Part shown: positions 1 to 9,700 of the stretch, one piece after another | Layout: each line of letters opens with the position of its first letter | Position numbering within the stretch: the stretch's first letter is position 1 | Assembly: GCF_022827545.1 (NCBI RefSeq) | Contig: NZ_CP094670.1 | Coordinates: forward strand, 1 to 64,000 | Reading direction: 5' to 3' | DNA: 64,000 nucleotides | Source of the DNA: Hymenobacter tibetensis | GTDB taxonomy: Bacteria > Bacteroidota > Bacteroidia > Cytophagales > Hymenobacteraceae | Position numbers and translations under genes: made by a program | The notes under the pieces: generated by a model | Database searches by the model: none | What the model was told of the DNA's origin: nothing | The model's input: the letters and a program-made list of their open reading frames with translations, nothing else

Positions 1-66
1 GTTACCCTCACGCCTTGTGCTCCTGTTAAATTCTAGGTAAGCAGCTAGTCGCATTCACCTATCATT

Positions 67-108
67 ATCCGCCTGCGTTTCCATTTATAGGAAGAAGCGC
101 AGGCGGAT
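67..108. repeat. Inverted repeat, 11-bp perfect arms
   Basis: Arms at 67-77 and 98-108 are exact reverse complements (ATCCGCCTGCG / CGCAGGCGGAT) around a 20-nt loop. There is no T-run after either arm, so a classical intrinsic terminator is not supported. It could be the 3' end of a transcript entering from outside the window, or an end of a mobile element. Confidence 0.6.
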
Positions 109-352
109 CTGTCACCATGCGCTGGCGCTTCCACTAATCCACACCTTCGCTACAAGACTTGATGCATAAAGCAAGACGCTACTGCATCTCTAGATTCTGC
201 ACTCTATATAATAAGGAGTAGTTGCGTCACGCTAATTGGCAGTTGGAATGCATGGGTTGAAAGAAACAGTCCTGCAGCTTGAATTTATTAAGGGCTTTTG
301 AACTATAGTAACAGTGGTTATACAATACCAATCCAGTTTGTCCTTAAAGAGT

Positions 353-387
353 ATTACCCTTGATAATCCTTACTTATCGAGGGTAAT
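353..387. repeat. Inverted repeat, 14-bp arms with one mismatch
   Basis: Arms at 353-366 and 374-387 pair with a single mismatch around a 7-nt loop. No T-run follows. It lies about 290 bp upstream of the TIR promoter candidate. It could be an operator or a hairpin; the sequence does not decide. Confidence 0.55.
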
Positions 388-675
388 TCTGCTTATGCAA
401 TTTCACTTATAGACTCTAGTGACGAGCAAGTGAAATGATGAGACGAGCAAAGTGCTTCGGTGACATAGCTTGAATTTGACTTGCTTCTTACTAGGCCCAA
501 TTTGTCTGGAAAAGCGGACGCATGTTGGGATGACACTATTAACACCGTGTCAAGTTGATGGTTGGCAATGTCAGCTAGTACAAGAACTTGCATGAATTAT
601 ACTATACAGTATCTGTAACAATTGAAATAATCGTATTTAGTGTTAAAACAGTGCCATTCACTGTAAGGCAAGTGG

Positions 676-683
676 TATATTTG
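676..683 (+). promoter_or_regulatory. Candidate Bacteroidota -7 box for the TIR/STAND operon
   Basis: TATATTTG fits the known Bacteroidota consensus TAnnTTTG. It lies 53 bp before the chosen ATG at 737. No clear -33 TTG element sits at the expected distance, so this is a candidate only. If it is used, the alternative TTG and GTG starts at 698 and 701 would be almost leaderless, which favours the ATG. Confidence 0.4.
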
Positions 684-736
684 GACTAAGCGGCCAGTTG
701 GTGTTGAGGCGGCTCCTTTTTCGCTACATCCACTCT

Positions 737-2329
737 ATGGCAGCTTTATTACCCGAATTTGAGTATGATATTTTTATTAGCTACCGCCACAATGATAATC
801 TCTTTGATGGCTGGGTCACTGAATTTGTTTCTCGGCTGCAGGAAGAGCTAGCAGCAACTGTCAAAGAACGCCTGAGTATTTACTTCGACAAAAATCTCAA
901 TGATGGTCTTAGCGATACTGCATTAGTCGGCCCGAGCTTAGAGCATCGACTGCGGGCTTTTATACTGATTCCGCTGATCTCGCAGACCTATTGTGATACC
1001 GAAAGGTTTTCTTGGAAACATGAGTTTGTGCCTTTTTACCAACAGGCAAGTCAGGATAAACTTGGCTTAAACGTGCGCTTGCAGAATGGCAATGTTGGGT
1101 GCCGCATTTTGCCGTTGCGAATCCATAACCTTGACCTAAGTGATGTACAGCTGTTGGAGAAGACTTTAGGTGGGCAACTGCGCACCATCGACTTCGTTTA
1201 CCAGGAGCTAGGGGTGAATAGGCCATTGCGGGCGAAAGATGATGAGTTGCCCCATACTAGCGGAGGATTATTATATAGGAACCAGATTAATAAGGTGGCT
1301 AATGCCATCAAGGAATTGGTGGCCGCCGTCAAGCAGTCTAGACTTGGGGTAGTATCTGCACCGGTAGTTTATGGGCTACCTCCGGTTGCGAATTTGGCCG
1401 AGCCAAGCGTGAACTTGCGCCCGGTCATGCCAGTTCCACCAGTTGCAGGCCCGGTTGTCTTTTTGCCTTGGACATCCAAAGAACTAGCAACTCGGCGCGA
1501 AGAGCTAGCATTGATCTGCACGAAAGCTGGCTTGCACGTAGTGCCAACCGCCGACTGTCCTTTGGATGAGAATGAGTTTCGGTTGCGCACCCAGGAAGCC
1601 ATGGCCTCCGCTACATGCTCCGTGCACTTGTTGGGTAACGAGTTTGGTCGCCGTTTCGAAGAAGACGAGGAATGTTCGTTCCCTATGTATGCCTACCAGG
1701 AGGCACGCCGTGTACACGCCGGTCGCACCAGCTTTCGACAATTTATTTGGTACTGCCCAGACGAGACTCTAGCCGTAAAACCAGCGCAGAAAGCCTTTGT
1801 AAATGCTATTCGCAATGAGCTAACGGAGCGGTGCACCTTTACGAACGCGCCGAACGCTATGCAACTGGTAGAAGACTTACGCAGCACGCTCACCCAAGTA
1901 GCTTCTCCACCAGAAACCGAAGAGAAAGAAACCGACATCTTCTTTGTATACAATATGTTGGATAGCTTGGAGGCCAACGAAATAACCGACCGGCTAAGCG
2001 AACATATTCCGCTGGAACTGCTTACAATCGAGCCCGATAGCGAGGATCTGTACAAGAAAATTACAGTGCGTACGATTCCTAAAAGCAAGCTCGCAGTGGT
2101 TTATTTCAAGCACAGTGCTGAATGGGCACTACCATTTGTAAAGCAAGTGTGGCGCTTGGTAGGCGGAGCCAATTCTTCTACGCCTATCTTATTTGTGGGT
2201 GAGGACGACCCCGTTCAGAATAAGATGCGTGCTTTCAAAGCCCCGAAGGTTATCTCTTGCATTCAATCTCACCTGGGAGTGAGTGAAGAAGTTCGGCGTG
2301 TATTCCAGCAGATTAACGCCCGCTCGTAA
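737..2329 (+). CDS. Triple TIR-like domain protein, candidate NADase effector
   Basis: 530 residues. The first module (residues about 8-155) is a TIR domain. It opens with YDIFISYRH, followed by an Asp-rich loop and a segment ending in FSWKHEF, where Glu96 sits in the position of the catalytic glutamate of bacterial NAD-cleaving TIR domains. Two more Rossmann-like, TIR-like modules follow. One starts near residue 239 (VVFLPWTSKELATRREE) and one near residue 399 (TDIFFVYNMLDSLE); both lack an obvious catalytic glutamate motif. I use the ATG at 737 rather than the TTG at 698, because the TIR strand follows at once and the promoter candidate is very close. The stop codon overlaps the next start by one base (TAATG), so translation is probably coupled to the STAND gene. 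Role: probable effector of a defence or regulated-death pair. The TIR fold is a firm call; NADase activity and the defence role are inference. Confidence 0.8.
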   Translation: MAALLPEFEYDIFISYRHNDNLFDGWVTEFVSRLQEELAATVKERLSIYFDKNLNDGLSDTALVGPSLEHRLRAFILIPLISQTYCDTERFSWKHEFVPFYQQASQDKLGLNVRLQNGNVGCRILPLRIHNLDLSDVQLLEKTLGGQLRTIDFVYQELGVNRPLRAKDDELPHTSGGLLYRNQINKVANAIKELVAAVKQSRLGVVSAPVVYGLPPVANLAEPSVNLRPVMPVPPVAGPVVFLPWTSKELATRREELALICTKAGLHVVPTADCPLDENEFRLRTQEAMASATCSVHLLGNEFGRRFEEDEECSFPMYAYQEARRVHAGRTSFRQFIWYCPDETLAVKPAQKAFVNAIRNELTERCTFTNAPNAMQLVEDLRSTLTQVASPPETEEKETDIFFVYNMLDSLEANEITDRLSEHIPLELLTIEPDSEDLYKKITVRTIPKSKLAVVYFKHSAEWALPFVKQVWRLVGGANSSTPILFVGEDDPVQNKMRAFKAPKVISCIQSHLGVSEEVRRVFQQINARS

Positions 2330-5300
2330 TGGCAGAATATTGCGATTCCGAACCGTCTCTGTTTGGCCCAGAAGAACCCATTTGCCCTTACACAGGGCTG
2401 CGCACCTTCACAGAAGAGGAAGCTATTTACTTCCGGGGGCGCGAAGCACACGTGGAAAAATGTCTGGCCTTGCTAGCCGACAAGCGCTTCGTCATGATTA
2501 CGGGCTCTTCTGGCGACGGCAAGTCCTCGTTGGTTTTTGCAGGGCTACTGCCTGAAATTCGAGCTGGCTTTCTGAGGGGCCGCTACAGTAACTGGGCCGT
2601 CGCCACGTTCCGCCCCGAGCGGAGTCCGTTACGCAACATGGCCCGCGCAGTAGCTACGGCACTGCGCTTGGAAAGCAGCGAAGCAGCTGTGGAAACCGAG
2701 TTGGAACAAGGGTTTTCTGCGCTGGCGCAGCTCTACCAGGCGTCTTCGCTCTGTCCGCCCACGGAGCTACCCGCCGAAACTACCGTGCAGGAGAAGCGGC
2801 AGCGCCAGATGCAGGCGGCTAACCTATTGCTGGTCGTGGATCAGTTCGAAGAGTTTTTCACTAATCCAGAGAATTACTCTGGCAACGGACCCAACACCGC
2901 AGCCCAGACCGTAGTGAACCTGTTGCTGGAAACTGTACAACTTGCCCACGCTGCTAACCTGCCTATTTATATTGTATGCACCATGCGCTCCGACTTTGTA
3001 GGGCAATGTGCAGAGTTTCGGGGCCTGATTGAACAGATTGGGGTCAGCCAGTACTTTGTGCCGCGGCTGCTACGCCACGAGTTTGTGGAAGTTATCAAGG
3101 AGCCTGCGCTGCTTAGCGGCAACCGGATCAGTGAGCGGCTAGTACAACGCCTGCTCTATGATATGCACAACGGCCAGGACCAGCTACCAGTGCTGCAGCA
3201 CGCCTTACGCCGAATCTGGCTGGCGGCCAACGAGGGGCGTGAAGAAATGGACTTGCTTCATTATGCCATGGTGGGGGGCCTCAGCGACGAGCTACCTGCT
3301 GCCGATCAGCAGCGCTTTGCAGCATGGCAATCTTCTATTTCAGTGCATCAACGGCAGTTTCTACTCGCCAACCCCTCCTTGCGCAACGTACTGGATGCGC
3401 ATGCCAACCAGCTGTACTACGAAGCAGAGGCCCGCTACAACCAGACGTTTCAGCCTCCATTGCCGCCGGGTAGAGTAGAGCAGATTATCGAGCAGACATT
3501 CCGGTTGCTTACGCGCACCAACGGCCAGCGCGTGGTGCGTAACCGCCTGACCGGAGCCGAAATCACGGCCATACTCAACGACCCGCTCTTATCCTGGCCT
3601 GTGGTGTGCCAAGTGCTACGGCCCTTCCGAGAGGCCGGCACAACGTTTCTGTCGCCTTTTTTGCTGGGCGAAGAAGATGATCAAGAGGTGCCCCCACCCG
3701 ACACGGTGCTCGACATAACCCACGAGAGTCTGATTCGAAACTGGAATCACCTTACTGAGTGGGCCAATAGCGAAGCATCTGATGTCAGCACGGCCCAGGA
3801 CCTGATGCAGCAAGCTGACCGTTGGCAGGCCAACGCCGAGAATGCAGGCTTTTTGCTGCCCATCGGGCCTTATATGTACTTTTCACAGTGGAAGCGCCGC
3901 AAAAAAGTCAGCGCAAGTTGGCTGGCGCATTATGTAGCATCTGGCCCAAGCGCAACGCACCGTCAAGAACAGGCCGCCGAGCAGAGCACGATACTAACTC
4001 GCTTTCTAGCTGCTAGCCGCCGCCGCTTATTCGTGCCGCTGATGGTGGCTCGCTATGGCCTAGGGCGCCTCATCGCGGGTGTGTTGCTGCCAGTGTTGCT
4101 AGTGGGACTAGGGTGGCTGACTTGGTCGGCTCGGCAGAAACGAGCCGACTACGTGGCGTACTCTATTATCAAGCAGCGGACGCCTTTTTTGGCCTCGCCT
4201 TATGTGTCCATGGAAAGCAAGGCTCGTTTTCTGATTGACACCGACCGGCTTAAGAAATTCGTTTACCAGCCCTGGTTTGGGAGCCATGATTCTGCTTTCT
4301 ATGCTTTTCCGCAGAAGCTTGATGCCTTAAAAGACCCTGATCTGGCGCTCAACATCGAACTAGCTATGTTTCGGTGGACCAATAATGAGCACTATGATTG
4401 GGCTGAGCGTGGACATCCGTGGACCCGCCGACTACTTCTAGACTTAGACCGTCGCCTTACGAAAGCGGGCAGCATTCTGGTGCCTCCCAACGGCCAGCCT
4501 GCTCTAAGCGCATATCAGCGAAAGCTAGCCGTGTGCACTAGTCGTACGATAATGGCTATCACGTATTACGAATCTTATGCTGCGCTTCATCTGGCGCAAG
4601 GTGCTCAGCTACGGACTCCATTGCCCGCTGACCTCCAGCGCCTAACAGCTATAAAGCAAAAGCTTCTGCTACGGCTGCGTGAATACGCCCAGCGCGAGGT
4701 AACTACCACTACCGGTGCCGCCCCAAACCCGGTTGATTTTGGTTTTTGCCTTCGCGTACTACTGGGGCAGGGCAATTACAGCCCGGTTGAATTACGTTTT
4801 CTCGATAACTTAAATCCATTAACTCCTGGATCAGCCGCTCATCAGCAGTTTGTTCGGTTTTTCCCTCCTGCCCTGAATCTGTACGCTAATGGAGGCAGCA
4901 TCGAGCATAGTGGTGGGTACCAAACAGCGGCTATCATCTTTGCGGCGCAGAAACGGGTGCCACAGGTAATGCAGTGCTTGGATTCGCTTTACCGCCAATC
5001 CGCCAATCTCAATGACGCGAATGGCGGCATTGCGTTGATACCTTATTTTGTGAAGTATGAGTTGTTCACGCCCGCAAACGTTTATTCACTGTTGCACCGC
5101 AGTAGCAAGATAGGAGGCTTCTCTTTCAATGAACTGTACGCGGCTACAGCATACAGCCTACTTAGCGTAAGCCCAGGATCCAGAGTATACATAGTGAATC
5201 CGCTCTTCCCGGCGGTTGAAAACGTGGAAACCGATGCTATCCATCTGGGGGCAGTCAATCCTGACCGCCTGAATCTGGACCGGGTAAGTTTCTCCATACC

Positions 5301-6651
5301 CAATGCGGTGCGGGACAGGGTATGGGCTACATTGGCAAAAGCTACTCCAGCCATAGCCGCCGCTGAGCCTTTATTTATTGAAAAGACTGCGCACAATGCT
5401 ACTCATTATCCCCGAAACAAGGCTTTTTTAGAAGCTTTTCTAGCCAAGGCTCGTGGAATCTACTTGGCTGAAATAAAGCACGATTCAGCAGCAGCAACGC
5501 AGTCGTTCGGGGAGTTTAGCCAGGCGCTGGAAAAGTTGAGAAGCTTGCGGAGCGGGCAAGAGGCTATCAATTCTTTTCAATGGGATTTGGGGGCAGCCGA
5601 AGCCATTCAAATGAGCCAAACTAGTAGCGTAGCCCAAGACCCCATTCACTACCTGCAACAACCCACTCGCCCGAAAACGTTGATGTTCGAAGCATACTAT
5701 ACGTGTGCTTTCGATTCCTTCTTCTTGTATGAACTCCGGCGCGCAACTGCTTCACAAACGTCTGATCCTAGCGTAGTCCAGCAGCTAGACAGCATTGCTT
5801 TTCGAGAGGCGGCTCTGCCCGACCGTGCTTCGGGTATTAGTTGGTTTTCTTTGCGCACTGCTGCATTGCAGCGTCGGAGGGAAGACGAGCCAAACCTGAC
5901 CTGGATTCGTGCCATTGCGCTTGAGTCACTAGCCGGCGATAAAGCGCGTACGCAACGCAATACCTTCTTGTATACTATTTCGGCTGCGCTCCGAGACAAA
6001 GACCGACTGCGCCAACTGAAACTAGAGCAGGATATCCTGCCGTTTGTGCGGCAACTAGGCCGGCAACCACTATTTTCCCAAGTGCCGTTACAGGTTGCGC
6101 TTTCAGACCTAGCTACTGCCCTGGCCCACACTGGACGCGTGCAAGAAGCCTTCATGTTGGCTACAGCGCTGCCCGCGCCGCTGCCTACTATCACGAAAAT
6201 TCGTGCTGGCGAACAAGTTATGTTTACGAATAACCAACGTGAACAAGCGCGGCTAGACAAGTTTTTGACGGCTTATCAGCGCCTTGTTCAACAAAAACCA
6301 GCAGCGGCGGCTGGTAGTAGCATTAGTCTGTTTTATTGGCGGCCTCACAAGCGGCGCAAAGAAGATAGCTTGGAGCAGACAGCAGTCTTCCTGACCAGGG
6401 AAACTATTCCTCCTGATGAGGCGAGCAACCTGCATTATATGGCTATCGGCCGAAGCCTGGCCGACAACAGTTATCAGGCCGTTCAGGATGCACCCGTGTA
6501 CACGCAGCAGAATGAGCAGCAGCTATACTTCGACCTTATACTCACCGGTTTAGCGCATTTGCACACGACACGGCCTGACGACGGCTGGCACACATACGAC
6601 GACTTTGTGCTGTTGAACCTAACCAATGACTATGATGGCCCCGTGGACTGA
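2329..6651 (+). CDS. Membrane-anchored STAND (nSTAND1-type) NTPase
   Basis: 1440 residues. The N-terminus has the nSTAND1 hallmark 'CPYTGLRTFTEEEAIYFRGRE'-like entry (residues 19-39), a Walker A motif GSSGDGKSS (59-67) and a Walker B LLLVVDQFEE (166-175). A winged-helix-like part with the usual DITHESLIRNW stretch follows. One strongly hydrophobic segment (about residues 581-600, LIAGVLLPVLLVGLGWLTW) comes right after the NTPase module. The remaining 840 residues look alpha-helical and show no WD40, clear TPR or other repeat. STAND NTPases typically oligomerise on sensing a ligand and activate an effector. Here the effector would be the TIR protein encoded immediately upstream and overlapping by 1 nt. 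The large C-terminal half would be the sensor, and its topology relative to the membrane is unknown. A strong bidirectional terminator closes the operon. Confidence 0.85.
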   Translation: MAEYCDSEPSLFGPEEPICPYTGLRTFTEEEAIYFRGREAHVEKCLALLADKRFVMITGSSGDGKSSLVFAGLLPEIRAGFLRGRYSNWAVATFRPERSPLRNMARAVATALRLESSEAAVETELEQGFSALAQLYQASSLCPPTELPAETTVQEKRQRQMQAANLLLVVDQFEEFFTNPENYSGNGPNTAAQTVVNLLLETVQLAHAANLPIYIVCTMRSDFVGQCAEFRGLIEQIGVSQYFVPRLLRHEFVEVIKEPALLSGNRISERLVQRLLYDMHNGQDQLPVLQHALRRIWLAANEGREEMDLLHYAMVGGLSDELPAADQQRFAAWQSSISVHQRQFLLANPSLRNVLDAHANQLYYEAEARYNQTFQPPLPPGRVEQIIEQTFRLLTRTNGQRVVRNRLTGAEITAILNDPLLSWPVVCQVLRPFREAGTTFLSPFLLGEEDDQEVPPPDTVLDITHESLIRNWNHLTEWANSEASDVSTAQDLMQQADRWQANAENAGFLLPIGPYMYFSQWKRRKKVSASWLAHYVASGPSATHRQEQAAEQSTILTRFLAASRRRLFVPLMVARYGLGRLIAGVLLPVLLVGLGWLTWSARQKRADYVAYSIIKQRTPFLASPYVSMESKARFLIDTDRLKKFVYQPWFGSHDSAFYAFPQKLDALKDPDLALNIELAMFRWTNNEHYDWAERGHPWTRRLLLDLDRRLTKAGSILVPPNGQPALSAYQRKLAVCTSRTIMAITYYESYAALHLAQGAQLRTPLPADLQRLTAIKQKLLLRLREYAQREVTTTTGAAPNPVDFGFCLRVLLGQGNYSPVELRFLDNLNPLTPGSAAHQQFVRFFPPALNLYANGGSIEHSGGYQTAAIIFAAQKRVPQVMQCLDSLYRQSANLNDANGGIALIPYFVKYELFTPANVYSLLHRSSKIGGFSFNELYAATAYSLLSVSPGSRVYIVNPLFPAVENVETDAIHLGAVNPDRLNLDRVSFSIPNAVRDRVWATLAKATPAIAAAEPLFIEKTAHNATHYPRNKAFLEAFLAKARGIYLAEIKHDSAAATQSFGEFSQALEKLRSLRSGQEAINSFQWDLGAAEAIQMSQTSSVAQDPIHYLQQPTRPKTLMFEAYYTCAFDSFFLYELRRATASQTSDPSVVQQLDSIAFREAALPDRASGISWFSLRTAALQRRREDEPNLTWIRAIALESLAGDKARTQRNTFLYTISAALRDKDRLRQLKLEQDILPFVRQLGRQPLFSQVPLQVALSDLATALAHTGRVQEAFMLATALPAPLPTITKIRAGEQVMFTNNQREQARLDKFLTAYQRLVQQKPAAAAGSSISLFYWRPHKRRKEDSLEQTAVFLTRETIPPDEASNLHYMAIGRSLADNSYQAVQDAPVYTQQNEQQLYFDLILTGLAHLHTTRPDDGWHTYDDFVLLNLTNDYDGPVD

Positions 6652-6662
6652 GCAGTAGTGAG

Positions 6663-6722
6663 TATCGGCCAGCAAAAAGCCGGACCGCACGTTGGTGCAG
6701 TCCGGCTTTTTGCTGGCCGATA
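6663..6722. terminator. Bidirectional intrinsic terminator, 23-bp perfect stem
   Basis: Arms at 6663-6685 and 6700-6722 are perfectly complementary around a 14-nt loop. Each arm carries an internal A5/T5 run, so the hairpin can end transcription from both sides. It lies between the converging STAND gene (stop at 6651) and the T9SS gene on the minus strand (stop at 6735). Confidence 0.9.
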
Positions 6723-6734
6723 GTTGGTTATACA

Positions 6735-9700
6735 TTACTCTACAATCACTCGCCGGGTGACAGTTGCGGCGCCTGCTTGTAAGCGCAAGATATAGACGCC
6801 CCCCGCCAGGTTACTGACATCTAACCGAAGGGTAGTACCGGCTGCCGGTAACGCGTTAACTTGTTGGCGTACCACTTGCCCCAGCGTGTTGCGTAGCGTT
6901 GCATGCACTTGCAGTGCGCCGGGTATAGCTGGCACCAATACATTGACTTCCCGGTGAGCTGGGTTGGGGTACACATTCACGTCACCCGCCTTGGACCAAG
7001 GCGATTGGGTGCTTGATACTTGAGGCCGGCTAAAGCGTAGCTCGAAGCGTCCCGCAATGGGTTTCAGGATTTGTTCTGCCGTAAGCCCAAAGGTATAGAC
7101 AGAATCACGCAAAGGCACCCACCTATTTCGGACGTTATCACGTAGGTAGGGAGTTAAGTCTGCCGGTAAGGCATCCTGCTCCGCCTTGCTGAGTCCAATT
7201 ACGTAATCGGCAGCAGGAACAATAGCGTTAAAGATAAGGGGCAACACCGTGGTAGCTACTAGGTTCCCAAGCGCTTTCACAGAAAGCTCCTCCCCCTGGC
7301 TATCTACGATAGACAAGCTTACGGTACTGCGGGACTGCAATTCACTAGCTCTTGCGTCAAAGTTTGGGTTGAACCTATTAGTTGCTCCAGGTTGCGCATA
7401 TACAGTAGCTCGGCTGTATTCAGATCCCGGTCTAGGGTCAAACGATGTAGCGGTGGTTCTGCACTGCTGCCCGCAACCATTCCCTCTGCCTCCATTTAGT
7501 CGTACTCGAGCGCGGGCGGTAGGTCGGTTGAAGGAGACTTGGATGCTATCATTTGTAACGCGCTGAGAATTGCGAAATGTGAGGCTGCCACTAGTCCTTC
7601 CCTCTTTCACTCGCACGAAAAAAGCTTGTCCCATGGCAATGAGGGGGCTAGCCGTGCCTTCACCATTTACATAGCTGCGGTAGTAGCCTTTGCCAGGGCC
7701 TATGCTCTCGTATATGTAAATAGCTGCATCTAAATTAGCACGATCCACGGAATCTACCCGGTCCCAGTCGAGAGGGGAAGGATAAGGGTTACTGACTAGG
7801 TGCCATCCGGCATAATACTCCCCCGATCTTTCAAGCGGGGTCGGCGTGTAAGTGCCGTTATTGAGGGTTCCGGTGAAATTCACTGTCGTAGCGGCCCGAA
7901 TAGCGGCCTGGTAGCCTTTCCCTGGTGCCAAAGGCGTGGCAGGCGGAATTGGAGCGAAGCCGTAGGTGATGAGTTGCACCGTGTCTTGTTGATTAGCCGG
8001 TCGGTCTTGGTTGTAGTCGTACACCTGAGGAGTTTGCCCAGGCACCGCCAACACGGAGGCCTGGGCCCCCGCCACGGGAGAGCCGTAGTAGCGCAAGCCA
8101 TTGGCGTTGTTGGCAGCCGGATTGATGTAGCGCTGCACGGTTACAGAACCTTGAACAATTCCCAAACTCGTACCAGTACCTATATTTTCTACCAGCGCCG
8201 TCCCTCTATCATCAGAAAGCAAAGTTAAGTTTTGGCCCGTGACATTGAAGGTGCTACTGTCTCCCATTAGTAGCTTTTGGGAAAATGACGTGGGGCTGGT
8301 GAGCGTAAGAGTCAGCCGGGTGTTGGGAGTACGGGGCGATAAGCTAACCTCCAGCGTACGCACCCGGCTGGGTAGGCCATTGCCCGTTGCTTGGTTGACT
8401 CTACCGCGGTAAACGTAGTTGGCATCAGGAGAGAATAAGCGGTTCGATAACTGAATCGCGCCGAATGGACCGCTGCCACTGCTGATACCAGCCGGGTCGC
8501 GAATAACCAGCGTTGCTCCAGCTGCCAGCACGAAGCTGCCTCCGCCCACAACCATACCGGCATCAGCGCCACGAGTGTCAGGAGGAGGACCCCAGCTAGT
8601 GCCGGTGACAAGTGTGGCACCGTCTTGTACAATGAGCCGTCCAGCTACCTGAAGGTAGCCTTTCACAGTTAGCGTCACGCCGCTTCTAACAACAACGTCG
8701 CCAGAATACGCACGATCTGTAACGGTTTGGCTGGTAGTAAATTCTATGTGGCCTGCTGCCACGTTGACTACCACAAAATTGTTGTCGCTGGTATCGTTAC
8801 CTCCAGTGGTGGTTACGGTTAAGGGGCCAGTGGCAGCAGTTGCCGGTAGCTGCGCAGTCAGCTCAGTAGGCGAAATGACCGTGACGTTTAAAAGATTACT
8901 GCTGTTCAGGCGTACGGTAGTACCAGTCCTTGTGAACCCAGTGCCGAAGATCCTAACAGTTGCCGTGGATCCGGCTGCCACTGATAGTGGCGAGAAAGTT
9001 TTAACTGTAGGCAGTACTGTGAAGCTGCTAGGAGAAGAGAGGGTGCCACAAAGCGTAGTGGGCGTAAGCGGCCCGGTAATAGCACTGTCGGGCACAGTTA
9101 CCCGAAGCTGAGTGGATGACACGACTACGAACGTACCCGCACAACGTCCGGGCGTCGTTTGTCCTGCGGCTGGCGCACTGGTAAAGTATACGCGACGGAT
9201 GCTGCCCAGATTGGTGCCCTCAAGCGTAACGTCGGTACCGGCAGAGGTGGTCGTAGACGGAAAAGTGGGTATAATAGGGGTTGGCTTTACGGTTACAGTT
9301 ACGGCGGGGGATACGGCTGTACCTGCGCCAAGTGTAGCCGTGGCGGTATAGCTGCCGGTGGCATTCGCAGCTACAGTATCTCTGGTCGAAACAGTGCTCG
9401 TGCCATTTTGCCAAACGTAACTAGTTACAGTTAAGGGCGTGTCGGTGTTGTTTAGGCTGCCGTTGGCGTTGAGGCGGGCAATACGGTTGGGAAAGGTGCC
9501 ACCTACCAACACTTTCTGGTCAGTCTGTACTACCATTTCACTTACAGTACCAACAAATCTTGAACTAGGAGTGAATCCAGGATCTGAAGACCCGTTGGCC
9601 AGAAAGCGAGTAATCACCTCAGAAGAATTGCCGAAGGTGCCAAGTGCCAATACTTTGCCATCCTGCAAGGCCAGTTTATCAACAGAAACAAAGCCAGTAC

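Larger units (their letters stand above)
1..675. other. Leader region without a recognisable gene
   Basis: No convincing coding region is visible on either strand. The longest frame (minus strand, 393-593, 66 codons) has no recognisable domain and crosses AT-rich DNA. The stretch holds two inverted repeats (67-108 and 353-387, listed separately). Just after it comes the promoter candidate for the TIR/STAND operon. Confidence 0.6.

Noticed and set aside
393..593. 66-codon minus-strand frame as a gene
   Set aside because: No domain, no neighbour logic, crosses AT-rich leader DNA; looks like a chance frame.
6663..6722. Long palindrome as a recombination or attachment site
   Set aside because: The A/T runs in the arms and the position between convergent stops are fully explained by a bidirectional terminator.
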